64,000 nucleotides of DNA. Source: JABDIP01 sp965227455 (GTDB taxonomy: Bacteria > Pseudomonadota > Alphaproteobacteria > DSM-16000 > Inquilinaceae). Where the stretch lies: assembly GCA_965227455.1 (NCBI GenBank), contig OZ245752.1, positions 5,146,001-5,210,000 of the forward strand, in the 5' to 3' direction. Position numbers and translations under genes: made by a program. Below the pieces are notes generated by a model. It searched no databases, was not told where the DNA came from, and was given only the letters and a program-made list of their open reading frames with translations. Numbering within the stretch: the stretch's first letter is position 1; each line of letters begins with the position of its first letter. Shown here piece by piece: positions 1-8,965 of this stretch.

Positions 1-1
1 G

Positions 2-1867
2 GACCACATCATCGATTCGGTCTCGGTGGAGCTGGTCGGCGGCGGAGCGGAGATCGCGGATCGTCCGCTGGCCGAAGACGCGGGCGCGGCCAGGCCCGAA
101 CCACTGGCAGAGGTCGAGACGCATATGGCAGGGGAGGGGCGCGCGACGCCTGTCTACGACCGCGATGCCCTGCTGCCGGGCGCATCCGTGGACGGGCCGG
201 CGATCCTCAAGGAAGCCAATGCGACATCGGTGATCGAACCGGGCTGGCGGGCGACCGTGACGCCCCTCAATCATCTGGTCATGGAGCGGGTGGTACCGCT
301 GCCCAGCCGGGTGGCGGTGGGAACCACGGTCGATCCCGTCATGCTGGAGGTTTTCAACAACCTGTTCATGTCGATCGCCGAGCAGATGGGCACGGCGCTG
401 CAGAACACCGCCTATTCGGTCAACATCAAGGAGCGCCTGGACTTCTCCTGCGCCGTTTTCGACCGCGACGGCTATCTTGTTGCCAATGCGCCACACATGC
501 CGGTTCATCTCGGCTCCATGGGCGTCACCGTACGTCACGTGATCGAGAAACGTACGGGCAAGATGTCGGCCGGCGATGTGTACGCCGTGAACGATCCCTA
601 CAACGGAGGTACGCATCTTCCAGACATCACCGTGGTTACGCCGGTATTCGATGCCGACGGGGCGACCGTACTGTTCTATGTCGCCAGCCGCGGCCACCAC
701 GCCGATGTCGGCGGTTTGACCCCGGGCTCCATGCCGCCGGACAGCCGGACCATCGAGGAGGAAGGCGTACTGTTCGACGACTTCCTGCTGGTCGAGCAGG
801 GCCGCTTCCGCGAGGACGCGCTCAACGCCCAACTGGATGGCGGTCGCTACCCGGCCCGCAATAACGAGCAGAACATTGGCGACCTGAAAGCTCAGATTGC
901 CGCCAATGAGAAGGGCGTACAGGAACTCGGGCGCATGGTCGCCACCTTCGGCCTGGATGTGGTGCACGCCTATATGGGCCATGTCCGCGACAATGCCGAG
1001 GAGCAGGTCCGCCGGGTGCTGGACGTGCTGACGCCCGGCAGTTTCGAATACCCGCTGGACAATGGCGCAGTCATCAAGGTCGACATCCGGGTCGACCGCG
1101 AGGCGCGCTCGGCGGAGATCGACTTCACCGGCACCTCGGCGCAGCTCGACAACAATTTCAACGCGCCGTCCGCCGTTGTACGTGCGGCCGTACTGTACGT
1201 GTTTCGTACGCTTGTCGATGATGAGATCCCGCTCAACGATGGCTGCCTGGCGCCGCTGAAGATCATTGTGCCGGCCCATTCGATGCTGAGCCCGCAGCCG
1301 CCGGGCGCGGTCGTGGCCGGCAATGTCGAGACGTCGCAATGCGTGACGGATACCCTGTACGGGGCGCTGGGCGTTCTGGCCGCCTCCCAGGGCACCATGA
1401 ACAACTTCACCTTCGGTAACGCGCGGCACCAGTACTACGAGACGATCTGCGGCGGCGCCGGGGCTGGACCGGATTTCGACGGTGTGTCGGGGGTGCACAC
1501 CCACATGACCAACTCCCGGCTGACCGACCCGGAGATCCTCGAATTTCGGTTCCCGGTGCTTCTGGAGAGCTTCGGGCTGCGCCCAGGCAGCGGCGGTGCG
1601 GGGCTGCACAAGGGCGGCGACGGCACCACCCGCCGGGTGCGGTTCCGCGAGGACATGACGGCGGCGATCCTGGCCAACCACCGCATCGTCGCCCCGTTCG
1701 GCGCCAAGGGCGGCGCGCCGGGGCAGGTCGGGCGCTGCTGGGTCGAGCGGGTCGGTGGCGAGCGCGTCGATCTCGCAAGCACCGACAAGATCGAGATGGC
1801 GCCGGGCGATGTCTTCGTCATCGAGTCGCCGGGCGGCGGCGGCTTTGGCGAGCCGGACGCCGATTGA
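2..1867 (+). CDS. 5-oxoprolinase / hydantoinase B-type protein, C-terminal part (5' end outside window)
   Basis: The frame is open from base 2, so the gene starts upstream of the window. The first ~100 residues resemble the end of a HyuA-type ATP-binding half (a segment around 'DGPAILKEANATSVIEPGW' is typical). The HyuB half then begins near 'VDPVMLEVFNNLFMS' and runs to the glycine-rich end 'ESPGGGGFGEPD'. HyuA and HyuB in one chain is the arrangement of ATP-dependent 5-oxoprolinase, which opens 5-oxo-L-proline to glutamate in the cytoplasm; fused hydantoinases and acetophenone carboxylase-like enzymes share it, so the substrate is not certain. The stop is followed after 12 bases by the DUF4406 gene, probably in one transcript. 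The family is clear; the exact reaction is an inference. Confidence 0.85.
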   Translation, partial: DHIIDSVSVELVGGGAEIADRPLAEDAGAARPEPLAEVETHMAGEGRATPVYDRDALLPGASVDGPAILKEANATSVIEPGWRATVTPLNHLVMERVVPLPSRVAVGTTVDPVMLEVFNNLFMSIAEQMGTALQNTAYSVNIKERLDFSCAVFDRDGYLVANAPHMPVHLGSMGVTVRHVIEKRTGKMSAGDVYAVNDPYNGGTHLPDITVVTPVFDADGATVLFYVASRGHHADVGGLTPGSMPPDSRTIEEEGVLFDDFLLVEQGRFREDALNAQLDGGRYPARNNEQNIGDLKAQIAANEKGVQELGRMVATFGLDVVHAYMGHVRDNAEEQVRRVLDVLTPGSFEYPLDNGAVIKVDIRVDREARSAEIDFTGTSAQLDNNFNAPSAVVRAAVLYVFRTLVDDEIPLNDGCLAPLKIIVPAHSMLSPQPPGAVVAGNVETSQCVTDTLYGALGVLAASQGTMNNFTFGNARHQYYETICGGAGAGPDFDGVSGVHTHMTNSRLTDPEILEFRFPVLLESFGLRPGSGGAGLHKGGDGTTRRVRFREDMTAAILANHRIVAPFGAKGGAPGQVGRCWVERVGGERVDLASTDKIEMAPGDVFVIESPGGGGFGEPDAD

Positions 1868-1879
1868 GGAGGCTCCGCC

Positions 1880-2215
1880 ATGTGGATCATGATCGCCGGC
1901 CCCTACTCCAGCGGCGGCGCGGATGCGGAGGCCCGGGCGCGCAATCTCCGGGCGATGAACCGAACGGCCGTCGAGGTCTTTCGACGCGGGCATATACCGA
2001 TCATCGGCGTCAACATGGCGCTGCCGGTGATCGCGGAGGCCGGTCCGGACGCCTTCGACGAGATGATGATGCCCATCTCTCTAGCCCTCGCCGAACGCTG
2101 CGATGCCATCCTTCGGATCGGTGGGCCGTCGGTCGGCGCGGACCAGGAGATGGCAAGCTTCGAAGCCCGCGGCCTGCCGGTCTATCGGTCCATGGACGAA
2201 GTGCCGGCGGCCTGA
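1880..2215 (+). CDS. DUF4406 / nucleoside 2-deoxyribosyltransferase-like protein
   Basis: This 111-residue protein opens with 'MWIMIAGPYSSGG', the nucleotide-binding-like loop of the DUF4406 family, a compact Rossmann-like relative of nucleoside 2-deoxyribosyltransferases. The middle 'ERCDAILRIGGPSVGADQE' matches the family's second conserved strand and loop. The ATG has a GAGGAG Shine-Dalgarno 1866-1871. It lies 12 bases after the 5-oxoprolinase-like gene, so it is probably cotranscribed. No reaction is established for these stand-alone bacterial proteins, and I do not assign one. Confidence 0.75.
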   Translation: MWIMIAGPYSSGGADAEARARNLRAMNRTAVEVFRRGHIPIIGVNMALPVIAEAGPDAFDEMMMPISLALAERCDAILRIGGPSVGADQEMASFEARGLPVYRSMDEVPAA

Positions 2216-2294
2216 CGCGCTGGCCGTCCTGGGCCAGGGGGCGTAGGGTCGCGCCGGTGGCGAATCGTTGGCCCGAGCCGGTGGAGAGCGACGA

Positions 2295-2990
2295 GTGACC
2301 CGAAGCGTCTCGGCCATTGTGATTGGCGCAACATGCCTGTCGGCATTTGCCGCCCTGGCCTGGCTGTTCCGCGCCGACGCGCAGGCTTATCTGCTCGACT
2401 TGCTTGCCTGGATCGAGGGTCTCGGGCCCCTGGGCCCGATCATCCTGATCCTGCTCGAAACGGCGACCGTGGTTCTGGTGCTGCCCGGCATTGTCCTGAC
2501 GCTGGGCAGCGGCTACCTGTTCGGCTTCGTCGCCGGCACCGCCTATATGATGGCCGGCACGACCCTCGGCGCCACGCTGGCTTTCCTGATCGCGCGCTGG
2601 TTCTTCGGCGAACAGATGCGCCGCTACGTGCTGGAGCACCCCAAGCTGGGCCTGCTCAGCGACGAGTTCACGCCGGAGGGATGGAAGATCGTGCTGCTGA
2701 CACGGCTGATCCCGTTCTTCCCCTACAAGCTGTCCAACTACTTCTTCGGCCTGACCGAATTCCGCCTGTGGCATTTCGTGCTGGGAACGGCGATCGGCTT
2801 CCTGCCGATCACCATGGTGCTGGTCTATGTGGGAACGCTGGCCCACGACCTGGCTACCCTTGGGTTCGACAGCGCAGCTCGCTCGCCGTTGGTCTGGACG
2901 CTGTATGGCGGCGGCCTTGTGGCGGCGATCATCGCCTTCACCTACATGACGCGGCGGGCGCGGAGGGCGTTGGAGCGATATCGTCCGTAG
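2295..2990 (+). CDS. TVP38/TMEM64 (DedA-like, VTT domain) membrane protein
   Basis: This is a 231-residue integral membrane protein of the TVP38/TMEM64 family. It has an N-terminal transmembrane helix (residues ~5-25), a hydrophobic segment ~45-75 with 'VLPGIVLTLGSGYLFG', the loop 'GTTLGATLAFLIARWF', then 'RLIPFFPYKLSNYFFGLT', the signature stretch of VTT/DedA-like proteins, followed by further helices and a basic tail. Family members influence lipid scrambling or transport of small solutes; the substrate here is unknown. I prefer the GTG at 2295, which has GGAGAG six bases upstream, over the in-frame TTG at 2268. It follows the DUF4406 gene by 79 bases. Confidence 0.8.
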   Translation: MTRSVSAIVIGATCLSAFAALAWLFRADAQAYLLDLLAWIEGLGPLGPIILILLETATVVLVLPGIVLTLGSGYLFGFVAGTAYMMAGTTLGATLAFLIARWFFGEQMRRYVLEHPKLGLLSDEFTPEGWKIVLLTRLIPFFPYKLSNYFFGLTEFRLWHFVLGTAIGFLPITMVLVYVGTLAHDLATLGFDSAARSPLVWTLYGGGLVAAIIAFTYMTRRARRALERYRP

Positions 2991-3022
2991 GTCTGAGCGA
3001 CCGCTCCGCCACCGAGTTGCAG

Positions 3023-3844
3023 TCAGGGAAGAAAGTTGCGGTTGCGCCAACGCTGCTCACCGATATCGCAGGGCGGCCCGGCGGCGGCGAGTCGGAACCG
3101 GGGCGCGGCGATTTCCCGATTTTCGGACGGGGCCTCCGGAACACGGGCGATCTCCAGGATCAACTTGCTGCGGATGGCGGCGGCGAATGATTCGAATCCC
3201 TCCGCGACGATAATGAACGATGCCGGCCCTCCAATTACGCAATTGACGAAATAGAGATCCAGGTCCGGCAGGCCCGGCCAACCGAACGGCGACGGGCGGT
3301 CGTTAATGATCGGCAGGCCGTTTATGGTAACGCCGTCAGCGACAGCAAGGTCTCGGGCAGCCGTGACCAGCACGCCCTGGTTGTTCGGTCCGTCGCCGGA
3401 TATGTCGATCACCCGACGGGTGCCCTCAAAGCCGTTATCATCGAACAACCGCATTGCCGTCGTGATGGCGTGGCTGATCGATGTGCGCCGGCCGCTCGCA
3501 AGCGGTCTCCGGGCCAGTGCATCGGCGAAGGCGCGTGCTGTCGCCGCGTCGGAGATCAGCGCCCAGTCGACGATCACATCGCCGCGGCCAAGGCCGGACC
3601 ATTCGAGATAGGTGATGGCAATTCTGCTGAGGATTCCGGAGCGGATTGCCCTTATCACCTCCGGATCCGTCAGTGCCGACACATAGCCCTGACGCTGCAA
3701 CTCTGCTTCGTGGAGGTCGATGCTACGGGACGTATCCACTGCCAGCACCAGTTCCAGGTCGACCGGCAGGTCCTGAGCACGCAACGGCGACGCCAGCAAG
3801 ACGAGGCCGGTCACGATGCCGACGATGTATCGGGAGTTCCACAT
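3023..3844 (-). CDS. DUF1194 von Willebrand A-like secreted protein
   Basis: This 273-residue protein begins with a clear Sec signal peptide (MWNSRYIVGIVTGLVLLASP, probable cleavage after 'LRAQ'). It is followed by a vWA-like domain with the metal-site motif DTSRS (residues 37-41) and 'VIDISGDGPNNQG', typical of DUF1194. Such proteins are exported and may bind divalent metal; their role is unknown. The start is set at 3844 because GGAGGA precedes it, whereas the longer reading to 3871 lacks such a site and would spoil the signal peptide. It converges with the TVP38-like gene and is divergent from the dehydrogenase gene at 3976. Confidence 0.8.
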   Translation of the reverse strand: MWNSRYIVGIVTGLVLLASPLRAQDLPVDLELVLAVDTSRSIDLHEAELQRQGYVSALTDPEVIRAIRSGILSRIAITYLEWSGLGRGDVIVDWALISDAATARAFADALARRPLASGRRTSISHAITTAMRLFDDNGFEGTRRVIDISGDGPNNQGVLVTAARDLAVADGVTINGLPIINDRPSPFGWPGLPDLDLYFVNCVIGGPASFIIVAEGFESFAAAIRSKLILEIARVPEAPSENREIAAPRFRLAAAGPPCDIGEQRWRNRNFLP

Positions 3845-3975
3845 GACGAAATCGTCCTCCAACCCGAGCAATCAATACACGCCGACTTCGCGGCAATCGC
3901 AAGGCGATCGGGACTTGCCTTGTCGATGGTACATGCCGCCGATAGAGTCGGCGCCCCATTGGCAGGAGACGGACG

Positions 3976-5376
3976 ATGGCAGGAAAAGCCGAGCGCAAGC
4001 GGAGCCCGCGTGCTTCCGCGCTTATCGATGCGTTGGGTGCCCTGCTGGGCGACCGGCTAAGTACGACGTCGGCGATCCTCGAACGCCACGGCAAGGATGA
4101 ATCCTACCATCCGGCCATGGCGCCGGACGCCGTCGCCTTCGCCGAGAGCACCGACGAGGTTGCCGAGATCGTCAAGCTGTGCGCCAAGCATCGGGTGCCG
4201 GTCATCCCATTCGGCACCGGCACCTCGCTGGAGGGCGGTATCGCGGCGCTGGAAGGCGGTATCAGCATCGACCTCTCGGCCATGAACCAGGTGCTGCGCG
4301 TGTCGGCCGAGGATCTCGACTGCACCGTCCAGGCCGGCGTCACCCGCAAGCAGCTCAACGAATACCTGCGCGACACCGGTCTGTTCTTCCCCATCGACCC
4401 GGGCGCGGATGCCTCGATCGGTGGCATGACCGCCACGCGGGCCTCCGGGACCAACGCGGTGCGCTACGGCACCATGCGCGAGGCGGTGCTCGGGTTGATT
4501 GCGGTGATGGCCGATGGCCGCATCGTGCGCACCGGCACGCGGGCCCGCAAATCGGCCGCCGGCTACGATCTGACGCGGCTGATGGTCGGCTCGGAGGGCA
4601 CGCTCGGCGTGATCACCGAGATCACCCTTCGGCTGCACGGCATTCCCGAGGCGATCTCCGCCGCGGTCTGCCCCTTCCCCAGCGTCGCCGACGCGGTCAA
4701 CACCGTCATCATGACCATCCAGTCCGGCATTCCGGTGGCCCGGATCGAGCTGCTGGATGCGACCCAGATGGATGCCTGCAACAAGTTCTCCAAGCTCGAC
4801 TATGCGGTGGCGCCGACCCTGTTCTTCGAGTTCCACGGCACCGAGCGCGGCGTGGAGGAGCAGGCGGAGCAGGTCGGCGCCATCGCCGGCGAGTTCGGCG
4901 GCAGCGATTTCCGCTGGGCCACCCGGCCGGAGGACCGCAACCGGCTGTGGCAGGCCCGCCACGACGCCTATTACGCGGCCCTGGCGCTCAGGCCCGGCGC
5001 TCAGGGCATGACCACGGATGTCTGCGTGCCGATCTCACGCCTGGCCGACTGCATCGAGGAGACCCGGGCCGACAACGATGCGGCCGGCGTGCTGGCGCCG
5101 ATGGTGGGCCATGTCGGTGACGGCAATTTCCATTTGGTCTATGTGATCGACGCCGATGACCCCAAGGAGGTCGAAGCCGCCGATGCGCTGCACGAGCGCA
5201 TGGTGCTGCGGGCCCTGGCCATGGGCGGCACCTGTACGGGCGAACACGGCGTCGGCTATGGAAAGATGCGTTTCCTGGAGGCGGAGCAGGGCGAGGCCGT
5301 GTCGCTGATGCGGCAGGTGAAGACGGCGCTGGATCCCCATAATCTCATGAATCCGGGCAAGGTCATCCGGATCTGA
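3976..5376 (+). CDS. FAD-binding D-lactate dehydrogenase (cytochrome-type) / GlcD family
   Basis: This 466-residue flavoprotein has an N-terminal PCMH-type FAD-binding domain (roughly residues 50-230, including 'IPFGTGTSLEGG', 'PGADASIGGM' and 'LMVGSEGTLGVITE'). Its C-terminal FAD-oxidase domain ends with 'GHVGDGNFH', 'GTCTGEHGVGYGK' and 'DPHNLMNPGKV'. These are the hallmarks of D-lactate dehydrogenase (cytochrome) and the GlcD/D-2-hydroxyacid dehydrogenase group. Such enzymes oxidise D-lactate or a related 2-hydroxyacid and pass electrons to cytochrome or quinone. The ATG is preceded by GGAGAC. It stands alone, so the preferred 2-hydroxyacid is not indicated. Family certain, substrate likely. 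Confidence 0.88.
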   Translation: MAGKAERKRSPRASALIDALGALLGDRLSTTSAILERHGKDESYHPAMAPDAVAFAESTDEVAEIVKLCAKHRVPVIPFGTGTSLEGGIAALEGGISIDLSAMNQVLRVSAEDLDCTVQAGVTRKQLNEYLRDTGLFFPIDPGADASIGGMTATRASGTNAVRYGTMREAVLGLIAVMADGRIVRTGTRARKSAAGYDLTRLMVGSEGTLGVITEITLRLHGIPEAISAAVCPFPSVADAVNTVIMTIQSGIPVARIELLDATQMDACNKFSKLDYAVAPTLFFEFHGTERGVEEQAEQVGAIAGEFGGSDFRWATRPEDRNRLWQARHDAYYAALALRPGAQGMTTDVCVPISRLADCIEETRADNDAAGVLAPMVGHVGDGNFHLVYVIDADDPKEVEAADALHERMVLRALAMGGTCTGEHGVGYGKMRFLEAEQGEAVSLMRQVKTALDPHNLMNPGKVIRI

Positions 5377-5408
5377 GGCGTGCCCGCGACAGGGCGGTGG
5401 CGGTCCGG

Positions 5409-5591
5409 TCAGTCCTGATCCTCGATCAGGTTTCCGTCCAATTTCTGGTTCTCCTGCTCGACCGTGGCGGCGTCGCGGGCCCGTTCGCCCTTTTTGCGCC
5501 CATGTTTCTTTCTATTCACTGCCGCGAGTTTTTGCTTTTCGGCCCGCTGTCGCCGCTTGCGCTCCCGGTTCAGGTTGATTACCTCACCCAT
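5409..5591 (-). CDS. DUF4169 small basic protein
   Basis: This 60-residue protein starts 'MGEVINLNRERKRRQRAEK', the invariant opening of DUF4169, a family of short, highly charged alphaproteobacterial proteins. It is mostly lysine, arginine and glutamate, with a predicted helix and no membrane segment. The start is set by the family motif and by an AAAGGAG site upstream on the minus strand; longer readings to 5852 add unrelated sequence. It is divergent from the AsmA gene, with 188 bases between their starts. Its function is not known. Confidence 0.8.
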   Translation of the reverse strand: MGEVINLNRERKRRQRAEKQKLAAVNRKKHGRKKGERARDAATVEQENQKLDGNLIEDQD

Positions 5592-5779
5592 CGGTGCCGC
5601 TCCTTTCGGCCAGTGCGACCTGGTCTCCGCAACGCAGCTGCCGATGGGCTTGTGCCTGGCGACAGCGATTTTGTACCCACGCTCTAAGTTGGTGGGTCGT
5701 AAGCTTAGAGCAACAGGCCGCGCGCCATAACGGGCAAGTTCCGTCGGCGCACTCGGCCCCGGCAGAATGCTGGAGCACC

Positions 5780-8700
5780 GTGAAGAAACCCATAATTCTG
5801 CTGCTCGTCCTGCTGGTTCTGACGCTTGCCGCGGTGCTGATCGGCCCGGCATTCGTCAATTGGGACCGCTACAAGGACCAGGTCACCGCCCGCATCGGGT
5901 CTGCGACCGGCCTGCAGGTCGCCATCGATGGCGACATGGATCTGGCGCTGCTTCCCCGGCCGATCTTTAAGGCGAGCGGCGTGCGCATCGGCGAGCTGTC
6001 GAGCATGGTTGGCCCGGACATGGCGCGGGTCGATGCGCTTGAGGTGCAGGTCGCGCTGATGCCGCTGCTTAGCGGCGATGTCCAGGTTCAGCAGGTGGCC
6101 CTGCTGAAGCCGCAGCTGACACTGGAAACCCTGCCGGAAGGCGGCACCAACTGGTCGTTCGGCGCCGGCGGGGCGATGCCGAACTCGGTGCGGCTGGAGC
6201 GGGTCAATATCGAGGATGGGGTCCTGGTCTGGCGGGATGGCTTCAGCGGCCGCGAGGAGCGGCTCGAGGACATCGATGTCAGCCTGTCCGCGGCCAGTTT
6301 GCGCGGGCCGATGCAGATGGTGGGAAGCGCCAGCCTGCGCGGCCTGCCCTTGACCATCGACCTCTCCACCAGCCGGGTCACTGCAGCCGGTGCGCTGCCT
6401 CTCGGGCTCTCGCTGGAACTGGAGGGTGTCGAGGGCAATCTGCGCCTGGCAGGCATCGCCAGCCTGGAGGGCGGCTTCCAGGGCGAGGTATCGGGAGAGA
6501 CGGGATCGTTGCTGGCTGTGCTGCGCCGGATCTGGCCGGACCGCCCGTTGCCGGCCAATGCCGATCAGCCCTTCTCCTTCGAGGCGGCGATGCGATCCGT
6601 CGGCGATGCCGTCGATCTGACCGCCCTGACCGCAGGTCTGGGCGACGGTGCAGCGACCGGCACGCTGAAGATGACGCTTTCGGAAGCGCCGCGCTTCGAC
6701 CTGGCCCTGTCGCTGAACCGGATGAATCTCGATGGCTGGATCCCCGATGCGGGCGACGCCGGATCGAACCGGCCCGGCATCCTGGCGGGGCTCGGCGCCG
6801 CGTCGGCGGATGGGTTTGCCCTCCCCTCTACGCTCACCGCGACTGTCGACATCGTTGTCGATTCCATGACCCTGCGCGGCGGGCTGATCCGTCAGGCCCG
6901 GCTGGAAGGCTTCCTCCATGACGGCATGCTCTCGGTCAGCCGGCTGACCGCGCAACTGCCCGGCGGCTCCGACCTTTCGCTGGCCGGCACCGTGCAGGCG
7001 CAGGGCGGCGTGCCGCATTTCGATTTCGACGCGCAGGCGGCCGCCAACGACTTGCGCGGCGTGCTGGCATGGCTCGGATACTCCGTGGAGGACGTTCCGG
7101 GCTTCAGGCTGCGCCGGTTTTCCGGTTCGGCGACCGTGTCCGGTCGGCCGAACGACTTCCAGATCGGCGGTTTCGACTTCGTCATCGACGGTACGCGCGC
7201 CACCGGCGGGTTGGCCTATATCGACCGCGGCCGCCCCGGCATCGGCCTGCGCCTCAACGCCACGCGGATCAATATCGACGCCTATCGGCCGCTGGGCACC
7301 GAGCGGCTGCTGGATGGCGCGGTCCTAGGCCAATTGGCGGGCGTGCTGGATTCGGTCGACGCCAATCTGGATGTCACCATGGCCGGGCTGACGATCGATG
7401 GCATCACCCTCCGCGATCTCCGCCTGGACGCGACGGTCAGCGACGGAGCCATTACCATCCGTGAGGCCGCGACGGGCGATGCCGCCGGGGCCACCGTGTC
7501 GCTGGGAGGGGCGATCGCCGGGCTGGCGCCTCTCTCCGGTGCGGACATCGCCTTCAGCATTGCGTCGTCCGACCCGCCGAGGCTGGCCCGGTCCTTCGGG
7601 ATCGCGGGCGAAACGCCCCTCGACCGTCTCGATGCTTTGTCGCTCAGCGGCCGCATCGCCGGCGGCGCGGACGCGTTGTCCCTGGCGGTGCTGGTCGATG
7701 CCGCCGGCGGTTCGGCGGAACTGGGCGGCCGGGTGGCCGAACCCTGGACCTCGCCGGTCTACGACCTGTCCCTGCGGGTTCGGCACCCGGAGCTGGATTC
7801 CGTGCTGGCGGTCTGGGCGCCGAGCTATCGCCCGCGGGGTCCGCTCGGCGCGCTCGATGTCTTCGCGGTCATCGCCGGCACGCCGGAGGCGCTGGTGATC
7901 GATGGCGTCCAGGGCACGATCGGCGACACTACGCTCGCCGGCCAGCTGGTTTTCGACGGCACCGGCGGCCGGCCGTCCTTCGAGGCGATCCTGCGGGCCA
8001 GCGAGCTGGCGGTCGATCCCTGGATCGCGCGGTCGGCCCGCACCGGCGCGCGATCGCCCCGACGCTGGTCCAACGAGGCCTTCGACCTCTCGGGACTGCG
8101 GCAGTTCGACGGCACCCTGGCGCTGACCGCAACGGGCCTGGCCGCCGGCGGCGTTCGCATCGCCGAGCCCGCCTTGGAGGCACGGCTGACGGACGGCATT
8201 CTCGAGCTCACGGCGCTCAGCGGTCAGCTGTCCGGCGGTGCGCTTGGCCTGTCCGGCCGCATCGATGCCGGTGAGCCGCGTCCGACGGCCCGGCTCACGC
8301 TGGATCTCGTCGGTGCCGATCTGACCGAGGCGCTGAAGACGGCGGTCGGGATCGACACGCTGGCCGGCGCGCTGGATTTCGGACTGGAGGTCGAGACCCA
8401 TGGAATCAGCCCGGCCGAACTCGTCGGCAACATGAACGGCTCCGGCCTGGTCTCCGCCCGTGACGGGCAGCTGCGCGGCATCGACCTGGCCAGCGCCGCG
8501 TCCGGACTGAGCGGGCTGACCGACCCGTTGGAATTCCTTCGGCTGCAGCAGCAGACGCTTACCACCGGGGCCACCGCCTTCGGTGCGATCAACGCCACCT
8601 TTGCCGTTGCCGACGGCGTCGCCACCACCGACGATCTGAGGCTGGTGGGCGAGCATGGCGTAGCCGACGGCCGCGGCACCTTTGACCTGTCGCGCTGGCA

Positions 8701-8926
8701 GATCGATCTGACGTCGGAGTTCGATCTGACAGGCATGCCCGACGCGCCGGGCTTCGGGGTGCGCCTGATCGGTCCGCCCGACAATCCCGAGCGCGTTCTC
8801 CAGACCGCCGACCTGCAGGCTTTCATCGCCCGCCGTGCGGCCGATGCAGTGTCCCGGCGTCATGATCGCAGCGATGACCGGCAAGTGACCGATGGCGTGC
8901 CGGAGCCGCTGCCGGAGACCAACTAG
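5780..8926 (+). CDS. AsmA family protein
   Basis: This 1048-residue protein has a single N-terminal transmembrane anchor (KKPIILLLVLLVLTLAAVL) followed by the AsmA opening 'FVNWDRYKDQVTARI...GLQVAIDGDMDL' and a long beta-rich body. Near the C-terminus 'NGSGLVSARDGQLRGIDLA' and 'DDLRLVGEHGVADGRGTFDL' match the AsmA C-terminal region. The family forms envelope-spanning proteins linked to outer-membrane assembly and lipid transfer. I choose the GTG at 5780 (GGAG four bases upstream), which begins the protein directly at the anchor; the ATG at 5594 would add 62 residues of non-family sequence. No close operon partner is seen. Confidence 0.85.
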   Translation: MKKPIILLLVLLVLTLAAVLIGPAFVNWDRYKDQVTARIGSATGLQVAIDGDMDLALLPRPIFKASGVRIGELSSMVGPDMARVDALEVQVALMPLLSGDVQVQQVALLKPQLTLETLPEGGTNWSFGAGGAMPNSVRLERVNIEDGVLVWRDGFSGREERLEDIDVSLSAASLRGPMQMVGSASLRGLPLTIDLSTSRVTAAGALPLGLSLELEGVEGNLRLAGIASLEGGFQGEVSGETGSLLAVLRRIWPDRPLPANADQPFSFEAAMRSVGDAVDLTALTAGLGDGAATGTLKMTLSEAPRFDLALSLNRMNLDGWIPDAGDAGSNRPGILAGLGAASADGFALPSTLTATVDIVVDSMTLRGGLIRQARLEGFLHDGMLSVSRLTAQLPGGSDLSLAGTVQAQGGVPHFDFDAQAAANDLRGVLAWLGYSVEDVPGFRLRRFSGSATVSGRPNDFQIGGFDFVIDGTRATGGLAYIDRGRPGIGLRLNATRINIDAYRPLGTERLLDGAVLGQLAGVLDSVDANLDVTMAGLTIDGITLRDLRLDATVSDGAITIREAATGDAAGATVSLGGAIAGLAPLSGADIAFSIASSDPPRLARSFGIAGETPLDRLDALSLSGRIAGGADALSLAVLVDAAGGSAELGGRVAEPWTSPVYDLSLRVRHPELDSVLAVWAPSYRPRGPLGALDVFAVIAGTPEALVIDGVQGTIGDTTLAGQLVFDGTGGRPSFEAILRASELAVDPWIARSARTGARSPRRWSNEAFDLSGLRQFDGTLALTATGLAAGGVRIAEPALEARLTDGILELTALSGQLSGGALGLSGRIDAGEPRPTARLTLDLVGADLTEALKTAVGIDTLAGALDFGLEVETHGISPAELVGNMNGSGLVSARDGQLRGIDLASAASGLSGLTDPLEFLRLQQQTLTTGATAFGAINATFAVADGVATTDDLRLVGEHGVADGRGTFDLSRWQIDLTSEFDLTGMPDAPGFGVRLIGPPDNPERVLQTADLQAFIARRAADAVSRRHDRSDDRQVTDGVPEPLPETN

Positions 8927-8965
8927 GTCCCCGGCAACGGGCTCAGACTCATTTGGGCCCGCCGG